Part shown: in pieces, positions 35,283 through 45,306 of the stretch | Layout of the letters: every line of letters starts with the position of its first letter | Numbering within the stretch: position 1 is the first letter of the stretch | Origin: UTCHB3 sp008363265 | GTDB lineage: Bacteria; Bacteroidota; Ignavibacteria; Ignavibacteriales; Ignavibacteriaceae | Assembly (NCBI GenBank): GCA_045863055.1 | Contig: BTUW01000016.1 | Span: forward strand, 1-64,000 | DNA length: 64,000 nucleotides | Reading direction: 5' to 3' | Notes under the pieces: generated by a model | What the model was told of the DNA's origin: nothing | Databases searched by the model: none | What the model saw: the letters and a program-made list of their open reading frames with translations, nothing else | Position numbers and translations under genes: made by a program

Positions 35283-36335
35283 ATGAAACAGCGCTCTATC
35301 ACCGCGGATGTCCTTAAGGGACTGGCTGTGATCTTTATGATACAGGTTCACATAATGGAGGTGTTCGCCGATACCTCGATCTATCACAGTCTGACAGGGA
35401 GGATATCCCTGTTCCTCGGCGGTCCACCCGCAGCGCCCGTCTTCATGGCGGTTATGGGATACTTCCTGGCCGCGTCATCGAAGGGAATGATGGCGACCGT
35501 GGCCCGCGGATTCAAGCTGATCCTCGGGGGCCTCGCGCTGAATGTGGCGATAAATCTAAATCTCCTCTACCGGATCATTTCCGGCACTTCCGATGCCAGC
35601 CCCCTTACCTTCGTTTTTGGAATCGATATTCTCGTACTCGCGGGCTTCACGGTAATAGTTACCGGCCTGCTGAAGAGGATGTTCGATCTCAATTTTCTAA
35701 TTCCTCTCGCGGTCGGGATGATGATCCTGGCCGTCACGCCTATGGTGAACGACGCGCTGCCCGCCACGGGGGGAACTCCCGCCTATCTTTTTTCGGTGTT
35801 CGGTGGTGAGGCGTCGTGGTCTTACTTCCCTCTTTTCCCATGGATGGCCTATCCCCTGTTCGGATATTCGGCGTATCTTTTCATGAGGTCGGGATATGCC
35901 GGTTTCCTTGACAATGAAAGAGTGTCATCTCTTATGCTGACGGTATGGGCTGTATTCATCGCGTTTACGATCAACTACGGGGTGGATACTGCCGCAAATC
36001 TGAAAGAGTACTACCATCACGGAATTACCTACTCGCTGTGGGTGATCGTTTTCACGGCAGGCTTCTCACTCCTCATAAGCAGAATTGTCGCCTACCGCCC
36101 GGAGAGCCCTTTCCTCGAGTATTTCTCGCTGATCGGCAGAAATGTAACTCTCGCCTATGTGGTGCAGTGGGTTATAATCGGCAATACCGGTACCGCGGTT
36201 TTCCGAAGCCTTGATCTGAGAGACTCATATATTGGTTTGATAGTTGTGGTTTTTATAACAACTGTTGCAGTTTTAGTCAGGGAAAAGGGGTTTCGGTCGA
36301 TAATTTGGTTATGTCGTACAAAAAATGTAGTTTAG
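35283..36335 (+). CDS. Integral membrane acyltransferase (DUF1624/HGSNAT-like)
   Basis: A 350-residue protein with about ten transmembrane helices. The N-terminus (RSITADVLKGLAVIFMIQVHIMEVF) matches the start of membrane acyltransferases of the DUF1624/heparan-alpha-glucosaminide N-acetyltransferase group, with the conserved histidine in the first helix; PLFPWMAYPLFGYSAYLF (about 182-199) is the second typical block. Such enzymes move acetyl groups across the membrane onto sugars or other acceptors. It is the only gene of the array region that is not a propeller protein and stands between the two halves (70 nt after C, 84 nt before B3), in the same direction. It may acylate a surface glycan or simply mark an insertion point. 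Start ATG at 35283 (GAGAGATT upstream). Confidence 0.75.
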   Translation: MKQRSITADVLKGLAVIFMIQVHIMEVFADTSIYHSLTGRISLFLGGPPAAPVFMAVMGYFLAASSKGMMATVARGFKLILGGLALNVAINLNLLYRIISGTSDASPLTFVFGIDILVLAGFTVIVTGLLKRMFDLNFLIPLAVGMMILAVTPMVNDALPATGGTPAYLFSVFGGEASWSYFPLFPWMAYPLFGYSAYLFMRSGYAGFLDNERVSSLMLTVWAVFIAFTINYGVDTAANLKEYYHHGITYSLWVIVFTAGFSLLISRIVAYRPESPFLEYFSLIGRNVTLAYVVQWVIIGNTGTAVFRSLDLRDSYIGLIVVVFITTVAVLVREKGFRSIIWLCRTKNVV

Positions 36336-36419
36336 AGCTTTGATACTGGATTTTATACTTATCCGGGAAATACAGAGAAGAACTGGAATTTTTACCTCAA
36401 CAATTGGCGCAGACAGTCA

Positions 36420-39400
36420 ATGAAACGAATATCCTTCCTCATACTTGTCGCGATCACTTTACAGATATATGTGAACGCGCAAACATCCTCTACCTCCTCC
36501 ACTGAAGTGGTCGTCCCTTGGGCCGCGAGTTTTTATACCGGCAAAGGAACCGCCCATCTTCATTTTTCCGACTCCCTGAACGGAGTTGGCTTCTGGAGAG
36601 ATTACTCCGAATACAGCATAACCACTGATGGAGGTGAAACCTGGCGGGACGGCAAGGTTACCGTACAACTCGACAGAATAATGCACATGTTCTCAGTCGG
36701 GCGGGATACGCTGGTGGCAATAAGAGACAGCCAGTATGTCTTTCACAGCTTCAATGGTGGTGACACCTGGACCCATGTTACCTCGCTCTGGCCCGGCGAG
36801 AGATTTGGTTACGGTCTCTTCTACAACCACAGGCATGGTGTTGTGTTCCCGAAAGAGGGGGGCATTCTACGGTCATCTGATCTGGGCTTAAACTGGAACA
36901 ACGAGCCTTGGGTGTACAGCAAGGTTGAGGAGAATCCTGTCTATGACAAGGGATATTTATTCGTTATAGAGAGATTCCCTGCCACACCCGGGATACTCTA
37001 CTCGACGGACAATGGCGCGACATGGGTGAGGGTAGAGTTACCCTCCACTTTGAGTGGATACCGGAAGGTAGGAAAAAGTGAGAACGGTTTCTATGCCGTA
37101 TCGAACAGCAATATGTTCTATCTACTTTCGATGACGGGTGAGATAATTCACGCTTACAGACCGGGTGGAACTGACATAAGAGGTGGCTACGGATATGTTA
37201 GTGACCGTGAGATCTACGCCCTCGACAATGTCGGATGGGGTAACAGGAAACTGCACCGATTCGGTCTCCCCGATACTGCACTTCAGACCCTGACGATCGG
37301 CAGCAATTCAATGAATCTGAATTATATCATCCCTACTACTCACGACAAACTCGTGATCTATACGAGGAATGTCGACAAGACCGACGGGATCATGACATTC
37401 CACAAACAGGGACACCGGAATTTAAAGATCGAGCAGTTCGATCTGCCCGGTGAAAGCGAAGCTACCACGCTCTTCTTTGTAAACGGGACCAAGGGGTTCG
37501 CTGGCCGGACCGACGGAACGATAGTTATGACCATCAACGGCGGAGCAACATGGCTGACGACGACAACCCCCGCTTTGGGGGGAGCGGTTAAGAAATTTGT
37601 ACAAAGAAGCGAATCTGAATTTGTGGCTATTTGTGCCAACGGGATGATCCTGGAATCACCGGACGGGGGCACGACATGGAATAAGATAGCCTCTAACTTC
37701 CATAAAACGATAGTAAGTGCGTCTTTCGCGGGGCGGGACTCGATATTTGTCTGTTCAAGCGACTCCCTATATCTCACCGACCCGACCTGGCAGCAATTCA
37801 CACCCGTTAATACCGGTTTTAGCGGCGGTTATTTTTCCGATGTCAGTTTCTATGACCGGGTGAACGGATCAGTGATATATGAACATGGTTATTTTGAGAG
37901 TAAGTCGCTTGTAACTTCCGATGGAGGTAAAACCTGGACGACAACCGGTTACAGCAGACAGATGTTCAGCCTCGACCCCACAACCCTTGGGCTAAACTAC
38001 TATATCGCGAGTGAGTTCTCAGTCTGGTATGATGGTTCCCAGGGTGGGTCTGTTAATCAGGAGGGAGTTGTCGCTCACACAGCGCAGCGCCCGGGCGGAT
38101 TGATCGGAATGTTCTATCAGAACGGTCAACTCTTCTACAATTTTGGTGAAAAGGCAAATTTCCGGAGGGTTTTCCTCGGAGGAGGGATGAACGAACTTCA
38201 GGTTGCTCCGGGTGATGCCAACACAGCTTATGCACTCGTTGGCGGGAACAGGCTCTACAGATTCAGGCGTGAAACAGGGCCACCGGCACCTTCAACCATT
38301 TTAAGGCGGCTCCCGCTTGACGGCTCCCCCTTTGAGTATCAGAATCTTACATTCAGTTGGGAAGAACCCTGGAGCATGTCACCCATTACAGAATATCAGC
38401 TTCAGCTCGCGCTTGGCGACACTTCCAATATTGTGAACGATATTTCCGGCATCGATTCAACCTCGGTGACAGTGACCCTTACGGCTGATTCAACGCTTTA
38501 CTACTGGCGCGTAAGGGGGGCGAACAGCAACGGCTGGGGAGATTTCAATCGCTGGTTCTCATTCAGGTCTTCAACCCTAGCCTACCAGCCAACCCTTTAT
38601 ACAACCCCGCTTCGCGGTGATCTAACGGCGGCAATAATCCTCCCCGGCGGAAGACTGATCGTGGCAAATAATTACGGTGAGATCGCGAGAACCGACCAGT
38701 TACCGGGTAACTGGACCATGGTGGCATCGGGCACAACCTATCCTGTCCTGAGATTTTACTACGACCCGAACAATAATCTTACTTTCTACCTCACAAACGG
38801 CAATTTCCTTGGTTACTCAGGAAACAGGGGCTTCACATGGGGAAGAAAAGAAGCACCTTTCGGAAGTATAATGATAATATCCGTGGCTCCGTTGGCTCCT
38901 AATAAGATATTCGGTGCCGGAACTTACGGAAGCATTTTTAGAGCGGTCGGGCAACCTGATCCATGGACAAAGCTCTGGTTCGCCCCCGCATACGGGGATC
39001 TGAGACACATCAACACTCTCGGAAACAACCTGATAGCCGGGGTTGGTGACAACGGAAACATTACCCTCTCGAACGATGGCGGAGAGACTTTCAGGTATGT
39101 CGGTCATGGTGCACCACAAATGTACAAAAGGGTCAGTTTCGCCCCTGACTCAACGATCGTAGTACTGGATCAGTATGGCTCGCGAAAGGTATCGACAGAC
39201 TTGGGCGTTACCTGGACATCCGAGACATCTGAAGTGCGGGCTCCCGTGAGGGACATGATCACCCAAAACGGCATCTGCGCGGTGATAGACACCCTCGGTG
39301 GAATTTACACCGCAGCCGGTCCGACTGCGCCATGGAGATTCAGTAAACTACCTGAAGGCATCTCACCCATGGGTGTTGAAATCTCCGGTGATACTGTCCT

Positions 39401-39749
39401 GATCACCGCGAGGGGCAATAAACTTTATTACATCAAGATCAACCCGGGTAACCCCGTAGGCGTGGATGACGAACCCGTCATCCCCAGGAAATTCACCCTT
39501 TCGCAGAACTTCCCCAACCCGTTCAACCCTGAGACCGTGATCCGTTTCGCGTTGCCCGTTTCCGGTTACGCGAAGGGCGTGGTTTACGATTTTCTCGGGC
39601 GTGAAGTTGCAACTCTGATAGATGGTGAAAAAAGTGCGGGAGCTCATGAAGTCAAGTTTAATGCTTCCGGGCTTCCTTCAGGCATTTACATCTTCCGGCT
39701 TGAGGCGGGTAAAAATTCGGCGGTTGTAAAGATGATATTGCTGAGGTAG
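36420..39749 (+). CDS. B3: large secreted propeller-FN3-propeller protein with T9SS sorting domain
   Basis: A 1109-residue B-type protein from a second sub-family shared with B4. Signal peptide 1-20 (SFLILVAITLQIYVNAQ). First propeller region about 21-615 (TTDGGETW, SFNGGDTW, SSDLGLNW, STDNGATW, TINGGATW, SPDGGTTW, TSDGGKTW), FN3-like domain about 622-720 (LTFSWEEPWSMSPITEYQLQ, GDTSNIVNDISGID, YYWRVRGANSNGWGDFNRW), second propeller about 725-1015 (SNDGGETF, STDLGVTW) and a sorting domain about 1022-1109 (FTLSQNFPNPFNPETVIRFALP). The sorting domain is the NPFNP type, unlike the NPFNG type of the first half of the array. 84 nt after the acyltransferase gene, with a weak ribosome binding site. 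Confidence 0.85.
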   Translation: MKRISFLILVAITLQIYVNAQTSSTSSTEVVVPWAASFYTGKGTAHLHFSDSLNGVGFWRDYSEYSITTDGGETWRDGKVTVQLDRIMHMFSVGRDTLVAIRDSQYVFHSFNGGDTWTHVTSLWPGERFGYGLFYNHRHGVVFPKEGGILRSSDLGLNWNNEPWVYSKVEENPVYDKGYLFVIERFPATPGILYSTDNGATWVRVELPSTLSGYRKVGKSENGFYAVSNSNMFYLLSMTGEIIHAYRPGGTDIRGGYGYVSDREIYALDNVGWGNRKLHRFGLPDTALQTLTIGSNSMNLNYIIPTTHDKLVIYTRNVDKTDGIMTFHKQGHRNLKIEQFDLPGESEATTLFFVNGTKGFAGRTDGTIVMTINGGATWLTTTTPALGGAVKKFVQRSESEFVAICANGMILESPDGGTTWNKIASNFHKTIVSASFAGRDSIFVCSSDSLYLTDPTWQQFTPVNTGFSGGYFSDVSFYDRVNGSVIYEHGYFESKSLVTSDGGKTWTTTGYSRQMFSLDPTTLGLNYYIASEFSVWYDGSQGGSVNQEGVVAHTAQRPGGLIGMFYQNGQLFYNFGEKANFRRVFLGGGMNELQVAPGDANTAYALVGGNRLYRFRRETGPPAPSTILRRLPLDGSPFEYQNLTFSWEEPWSMSPITEYQLQLALGDTSNIVNDISGIDSTSVTVTLTADSTLYYWRVRGANSNGWGDFNRWFSFRSSTLAYQPTLYTTPLRGDLTAAIILPGGRLIVANNYGEIARTDQLPGNWTMVASGTTYPVLRFYYDPNNNLTFYLTNGNFLGYSGNRGFTWGRKEAPFGSIMIISVAPLAPNKIFGAGTYGSIFRAVGQPDPWTKLWFAPAYGDLRHINTLGNNLIAGVGDNGNITLSNDGGETFRYVGHGAPQMYKRVSFAPDSTIVVLDQYGSRKVSTDLGVTWTSETSEVRAPVRDMITQNGICAVIDTLGGIYTAAGPTAPWRFSKLPEGISPMGVEISGDTVLITARGNKLYYIKINPGNPVGVDDEPVIPRKFTLSQNFPNPFNPETVIRFALPVSGYAKGVVYDFLGREVATLIDGEKSAGAHEVKFNASGLPSGIYIFRLEAGKNSAVVKMILLR

Positions 39750-39804
39750 TTAAACGTGTACATTGTAACGCAGATCGAATTAGGTATTTTTTAAGGCGAT
39801 GGCT

Positions 39805-41907
39805 ATGAAAAAGATTTTGTTGTTGTTCCTGATGCTCGTGTTAACGGCCCACTCACAGTTGAAGTGGGAGTTGATAGGGGCAAATCCGACTTACAACGAC
39901 ATCAAGGGTTCGTGGTCGTTCAACGACTCAACCATGATAATTGTGGGCACTTCAGGGATGTGCATGAAAACAACAAACAGCGGTGCATCGTGGATACGGG
40001 GTGAGATAAATGGTACAGCCGCGTATCTTTCCGGAGTCTGCTTTCCCACACCTGATTATGGTTACATTTTCGATTCAGACAGGAACTTCTACCAATCGAC
40101 CGACGGGGGACTTACCTGGTCTTTTAAATACTTCATGAATGAATATGAACCAACCGCGATCGCTTTCAAGGATTCGTTAACCGGTTTCTGGGGCATTGGC
40201 AACCGGCTCAGGCGCACAACCAACGGAGGAAGCAGCTGGACATCTCTGCAAAGTCTGTACGGTGACATGAATTGCGTGAAGTTCGTTGGAAACACTTTGT
40301 ATGTGTCTTGCTACAGGCAGTATAACTTTCACCGGTTATACCGGTCGACTGACATGGGCGCCAGCTGGGACACACTTTACCGTGATGATTACAAGGGAAT
40401 AAAAGCTCTGGATGTAAATTCGCGGGGTGACATCTTCGTGGGAGGTACATATTTCGTGGCCCGCTCAACCACTAATGGCACCACCTGGGAGATATTGCCC
40501 TCACCCACCTATGAGATCACTGATATTGAATTTCTTGATGATACAACTATCGCTATCGGCGGAACGGGGGCTTACATAAGCCGTAACCTTGGCACGACAT
40601 TCACCCATGTTCAGGACGGTGCCAATTTATGGCAGGTTGAGGCCGCGGGTAACAACACCTTCCTCATGGGCAGGTCGGGTACAATTTTCAGATCTACCGA
40701 CAAAGGGCTCAATTGGACGGTAGTGAACAAAATGGGCTACGGCGCGCACTATGCCGCCTGCTTCTTGAGCCGTGACACGGGTTTCCTTTCGGGAATGGAG
40801 ATAAGGTACGGAAATGGCAATAACTACCTTAAGAAAACGACGGATGGATGCAGGACTTGGACAGACATCCCCTTTCCGGCGGGAGGTGTCCCCGCGAGGG
40901 AGATCTACTTCTTAAAGAACGGAACGACGGGATTCCTTCACCGGGACAGGGAGATAATGAGGACTGTGGATGGCGGAATGACCTGGGCAACCGTGACGGC
41001 ACCATTGAACGCCAATGACACGCTTCGGAAGTTTTTCTTCAGGGATGACCTGAACGGATATATCGCCAGTTTCAATCAATATTACTTTAAGACCACTGAT
41101 GGCGGGCTGAACTGGACGCGGGAGCAGATAAACACCAGTTCGTCTTTGATGGAATTTTACTTTCTGAACGAGCAGGTTGGTTTCGTGACGAGGAAAAACA
41201 ATATTGTAGCGAAGACCACAAACGGGGGGCTGACATGGTCGGACAAGCATTTTTCGACCTCGGGTAAGGCACTGGGAATTAATTTTGTTAACGACCAGTA
41301 TGGTTTCGTTTACGCGACCGAAAACGGGGCTTATACCATCAGTCAGGGCGAGGCGTGGATGCTCACCAACAGTTCAATCCCGAAGATGTTGGATGTTGAT
41401 CACTGCGACAATCTGAACGGGATCGCGATAATCTGGGCCGACCCCCACCCCTATTCATTTCATGTCGGCAAGACAAGGGACGGTGAGACCTGGATGAGGC
41501 AGTCTCTGCCTGTTCAAAGGGTTGAGCCGGCATTCATTGAGCTGGCAGACAGAACAACCGGCTATATTTTTGCATCCAATAATGTCATAATCAAACTTAC
41601 CGACACCGCTTTGACATCAGTCGAGGAAGAATACGTTTTGCCCCATGAATTCACCCTTTCGCAGAACTACCCCAATCCGTTCAACCCTGAGACCGTTATC
41701 CGTTACGTGTTGCCCGCTTCCGGTTACGTGAAAGGTATTGTTTACGACTTTCTCGGTCGCGAAGTCGCAACCCTGATAGATGGTGAAAAAAGTGCGGGAT
41801 CTCACGAGATAAAATTCAATGCTGCCGGGCTTCCCTCAGGGGTTTACATTTTCCGGCTTGAGGCGGGAAAAAACACGTCAGCGGTAAAAATGTTACTTCT
41901 AAGATAA
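39805..41907 (+). CDS. A4: secreted YCF48/Asp-box propeller protein with T9SS sorting domain
   Basis: A 700-residue protein of A-type size and layout but with a body unlike A1-A3. I chose the ATG at 39805 (MKKILLLFLMLVLTAHSQ) over the one six bases earlier because the AAGG ribosome binding site at 39793-39796 is then 8 nt away. Signal peptide 1-18. Asp-box motifs: TTNSGASW, STDGGLTW, TTNGGSSW, STDMGASW, STDKGLNW, TTDGCRTW, TVDGGMTW, TTDGGLNW, TTNGGLTW. It lacks the FEDIxAF signature of A1-A3. Its sorting domain (last ~85 residues, FTLSQNYPNPFNPETVIRYVLP) is nearly the same as those of B3 and B4, not of A1-A3. It sits 55 nt after B3 and 57 nt before B4. Confidence 0.83.
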   Translation: MKKILLLFLMLVLTAHSQLKWELIGANPTYNDIKGSWSFNDSTMIIVGTSGMCMKTTNSGASWIRGEINGTAAYLSGVCFPTPDYGYIFDSDRNFYQSTDGGLTWSFKYFMNEYEPTAIAFKDSLTGFWGIGNRLRRTTNGGSSWTSLQSLYGDMNCVKFVGNTLYVSCYRQYNFHRLYRSTDMGASWDTLYRDDYKGIKALDVNSRGDIFVGGTYFVARSTTNGTTWEILPSPTYEITDIEFLDDTTIAIGGTGAYISRNLGTTFTHVQDGANLWQVEAAGNNTFLMGRSGTIFRSTDKGLNWTVVNKMGYGAHYAACFLSRDTGFLSGMEIRYGNGNNYLKKTTDGCRTWTDIPFPAGGVPAREIYFLKNGTTGFLHRDREIMRTVDGGMTWATVTAPLNANDTLRKFFFRDDLNGYIASFNQYYFKTTDGGLNWTREQINTSSSLMEFYFLNEQVGFVTRKNNIVAKTTNGGLTWSDKHFSTSGKALGINFVNDQYGFVYATENGAYTISQGEAWMLTNSSIPKMLDVDHCDNLNGIAIIWADPHPYSFHVGKTRDGETWMRQSLPVQRVEPAFIELADRTTGYIFASNNVIIKLTDTALTSVEEEYVLPHEFTLSQNYPNPFNPETVIRYVLPASGYVKGIVYDFLGREVATLIDGEKSAGSHEIKFNAAGLPSGVYIFRLEAGKNTSAVKMLLLR

Positions 41908-41964
41908 AATGGACTTTTTCAGGATACTTACGGTATCAACAATGAAACCCCCTGCAGGCAGATA

Positions 41965-44900
41965 ATGCGATTTACAAAAAGATTACTGATCACACTGGTA
42001 GCATTACTGACGGCGATCGACGCGCAGCCAATTCCGGCAGAAAAAACGGAAGTTGTATACAGCGACGCTTACAGTATTTACAACGGTAAGGGAGCCGGCG
42101 CGCTCCACTTCCACGACTCCCTCAACGGGATAAGCTACATACCGAACTCCTCCCTCTACTCGCTAACCACTGATGGGGGTGCCTCATGGCGCGACGGGCG
42201 ACAAAATGAACTGATCACTCCATTCAGAAAGATGTTCGTTACGGGCCGCGACACCCTTGTGGCGGTGCGCGACAGTAACCTGATCCTCCACAGTTACGAC
42301 AGCGGTGAGACCTGGTTGATCGCGAATACCCTCTGGCCCGGTGAGTATATGAACAGCTTTTTCTTTTTCAACTCAAGACACGCCATAAATTTCATGTCGA
42401 ACACCGAGTACACGGTATCCTCCGACCGGGGTTCTTCCTGGACAGCATTTCAATGGCCTTACCGTAAAGTGAAACCTTCGATCTACTACAACAACGGTTA
42501 CCTTTTCGCCATCGAAGTAAAGCAAAGTCCCTTTCCCGCGGGTATCCTCTATTCAACTACAAACGGGTTCACCTGGGAGAGGATCAACCTCCCCTCGACA
42601 ATTAACGACTATACTTTCATCGCCCGCGGTTCAGGCGGATTTATAATCGGTACCGCCAACGGGATCGTGTACCTCGTTTCAGATCAGGGAGCGATATTAA
42701 AGCGGCTGACGTCACCCGGTGCCGGTTATGCAGGGGGATATTCTTATGTTAATGACAGCGAGATCTGGTGCATCGACAATAACCCGAATGCTAATTTGTC
42801 CGGGCTGACCCTCTATTCGGTCACCGATTCCACAACCACATACAAGCAGTTATCATTTTCGCTCGCGTATGCTGACAATATATACGCGACAACCTGGGAC
42901 AGGGTGGTGACCGGTAGCGGAAATGCTTACTCAACATCCGGTCTGCTGGCCTATCACAAACATGGTTTCCGGGATGTGCTGGTGGAGCGGTATGAGATAC
43001 CCGGAAGTGGAGATGTCGCCTCCCTCTTCTTCGTTAACGAGGCAAAGGGTTTCGCCGGCACCGCGGAAGGCGGGATCCTGAAAACCTCGGACGGCGGCCT
43101 CTCATGGTCGGGCACAACTGTTCAGGCCATGATGCCTGCAGTAAAAGGGTTCGCGAAGAGAAGTGAATCAGAGTTCATCGCGTTCTGCGAAGGAGGCACA
43201 ATACTTGTCTCGGGTGATGATGGCAATAACTGGGTTGACGCCGGTTCAGTCTTCAGAGGCACCATAAAACGTGTTGTCTTCGCGGGTCGTGACACCATAT
43301 ATTTCTGTACCGCGGATTCCCTCTTTATGACCACCCCTTCCTGGCAGGTCATCACCCCTGTTGCCACCGGCCTTTCGGGTGGTACATACCGTGATCTCGA
43401 CTTTTACGGAACTTCTAACGGTTCCGCCACATACATCTATTCTGCAGGCGGGGCCGGTAAGGCGTTTGTAACAACCGACAGGGGTAAGACCTGGAATACC
43501 CAATCATTCGACGGATGGATTTACACATACGATCCCTCGTCTCATGGGTTACTTTTCAAGTACACCACCCGTATGAGCACATGGTACGATGGGTCTGCAG
43601 GTAAGTTCACTGATGTCACGGCTGTCCCTGACCAATACGACCAAGCCTCCAACGGGAATATGGCCCTGACCATCGGAGCAAAGAGCGTCTTCTTCAGTTT
43701 TGGGGAGAGGGCAAACTACAGGCACATTTATCTTGCGAGCAACACCGAACGACGGGGAATTGTAGCCGCCGGCGGGAATACTTTCTACATGCTCAGCTCT
43801 GGCAGGCGGTTCTGGAAATTTTCAAGATCAACCGCCTCGCCACTTCCGACCACTGTTCAAAGGACTTACCCGGTTGACGGCTCGCCCTTTGAGTATCACA
43901 ATCTAAAATTCAAATGGGACGAACCATGGACTGTAAGTCCAATCACGGAATACCACTTCCAGCTCGCCCTCGGTGACACTTCCAATATTGTGAATAATAT
44001 AACAGGTATCGACACCACCTCGGTAATAGTGAGTCTCAATGCCGATTCAGCACTCTATTACTGGCGCGTAAGGGCCGCGAACCGGTACGGCTGGGGAAGC
44101 TTCAACCCCTGGTACACTTTCAGATCATCAACCATCGCCTCACAGCCAACCTTGTTTACAACCCCGCTCAGCGGTGACCTCACAGCCGCCATCATCCTGC
44201 CCGGCGGGAGATTGCTGGTTGGAGACCATAACGGGTGGATCGCGAGAACCAACCAGTTACCGGGGAACTGGACCACGGTTGCATCGGGTACCACCTACCC
44301 GATCCTGCGATTTTATTACGATCCGAACAATAATTTCACTTTCTACCTCACGAACGGCAATTTCCTGGGTTACTCAACGGACAAGGGAGTCACATGGCGA
44401 AGACAGGAAGCACCTTTCGGTTCCACAATGATCACATCGCTTGCACCACTGAAGCCGAACAGGATATTCGGTTCCGGCTATTACAGCTGCATATTCAGAG
44501 CTATCGCTGAACCGGACTGGTGGTTGAGCCAATACTGTGGAGCACTTTACGGCGATCTGCGGCATATCAACACCCTCGGGAGCGACAAGATAGCCGCGGT
44601 AGGTGACAGAGGAAATATCCTGATCTCAAATGACGGGGGATTGAATTTCAGATACATCCCTCAAAACCCCCTTGAGATGTTCAAAAGGGTTAGTTTTGCC
44701 CCCGACTCAACTATTGTCGTCCTGAATCAGTATGGCTCGCGAAGGGTATCCACCGACATGGGTGATACCTGGACATTTGAAACTTTTGCTCTGAATACGC
44801 CTGTAAGGGATATGATCACCCAAAACGGAGCCTGTGTGGTGATCGACACTCTCGGCAGTATACTCTTTTCAACCGGGCCAACGAGCCCGTGGAAATTCAG

Positions 44901-45306
44901 CAAATTACCGGCAGGTGTCTCACCAATGGGTGTTGAGATATCAGGCGATACTATTCTGATCACGGCGAGGGGCAATAAACTTTTCTTCCTCAACATCAAT
45001 GCGGGCAGCCCCGTAAGCGTGAATGATGAACCTGCCATCCCCAGTGAATTCACCCTTTCACAGAACTTCCCCAATCCGTTCAACCCTGAGACCGTGATCC
45101 GTTTCGCGTTACCCGCCGCGGGTTACGCGAAGGGTGTGGTTTACGATATTCTTGGGCGGGAAGTTACTACACTGATCGATGGCGTGATAAGCGCGGGAGC
45201 TCATGAGGTAAGCTTTAATGCTTCCGGACTGCCTTCAGGCATTTACATCTTCAGGCTTCAGACCGGGAAACATTCGGCGGCGATAAAGATGGTGGTAAAC
45301 AAGTAG
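41965..45306 (+). CDS. B4: large secreted propeller-FN3-propeller protein with T9SS sorting domain
   Basis: A 1113-residue paralogue of B3 (e.g. both have TEVV near the mature start, GKGAGALHFHDSLNG against GKGTAHLHFSDSLNG, and almost identical stretches in the second propeller such as LYTTPLRGDLTAAIILPGG against LFTTPLSGDLTAAIILPGG). Signal peptide about 1-18. First propeller about 20-620, FN3-like domain about 628-722 (KWDEPWTVSPITEYHFQ, YYWRVRAANRYGWGSFNPW), second propeller about 727-1020, sorting domain about 1027-1113 (FTLSQNFPNPFNPETVIRFALP, ending IKMVVNK). Last gene of the array. Its stop codon directly touches the octamer repeat array, and no hairpin terminator is seen behind it. 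Confidence 0.85.
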   Translation: MRFTKRLLITLVALLTAIDAQPIPAEKTEVVYSDAYSIYNGKGAGALHFHDSLNGISYIPNSSLYSLTTDGGASWRDGRQNELITPFRKMFVTGRDTLVAVRDSNLILHSYDSGETWLIANTLWPGEYMNSFFFFNSRHAINFMSNTEYTVSSDRGSSWTAFQWPYRKVKPSIYYNNGYLFAIEVKQSPFPAGILYSTTNGFTWERINLPSTINDYTFIARGSGGFIIGTANGIVYLVSDQGAILKRLTSPGAGYAGGYSYVNDSEIWCIDNNPNANLSGLTLYSVTDSTTTYKQLSFSLAYADNIYATTWDRVVTGSGNAYSTSGLLAYHKHGFRDVLVERYEIPGSGDVASLFFVNEAKGFAGTAEGGILKTSDGGLSWSGTTVQAMMPAVKGFAKRSESEFIAFCEGGTILVSGDDGNNWVDAGSVFRGTIKRVVFAGRDTIYFCTADSLFMTTPSWQVITPVATGLSGGTYRDLDFYGTSNGSATYIYSAGGAGKAFVTTDRGKTWNTQSFDGWIYTYDPSSHGLLFKYTTRMSTWYDGSAGKFTDVTAVPDQYDQASNGNMALTIGAKSVFFSFGERANYRHIYLASNTERRGIVAAGGNTFYMLSSGRRFWKFSRSTASPLPTTVQRTYPVDGSPFEYHNLKFKWDEPWTVSPITEYHFQLALGDTSNIVNNITGIDTTSVIVSLNADSALYYWRVRAANRYGWGSFNPWYTFRSSTIASQPTLFTTPLSGDLTAAIILPGGRLLVGDHNGWIARTNQLPGNWTTVASGTTYPILRFYYDPNNNFTFYLTNGNFLGYSTDKGVTWRRQEAPFGSTMITSLAPLKPNRIFGSGYYSCIFRAIAEPDWWLSQYCGALYGDLRHINTLGSDKIAAVGDRGNILISNDGGLNFRYIPQNPLEMFKRVSFAPDSTIVVLNQYGSRRVSTDMGDTWTFETFALNTPVRDMITQNGACVVIDTLGSILFSTGPTSPWKFSKLPAGVSPMGVEISGDTILITARGNKLFFLNINAGSPVSVNDEPAIPSEFTLSQNFPNPFNPETVIRFALPAAGYAKGVVYDILGREVTTLIDGVISAGAHEVSFNASGLPSGIYIFRLQTGKHSAAIKMVVNK

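Noticed and set aside
20505..45306. Interpretation of the YCF48 proteins as photosystem II assembly factors
   Set aside because: The similarity is to the repeat fold only; signal peptides, T9SS sorting domains and FN3 domains point to secreted surface proteins, and no photosynthesis genes are present.
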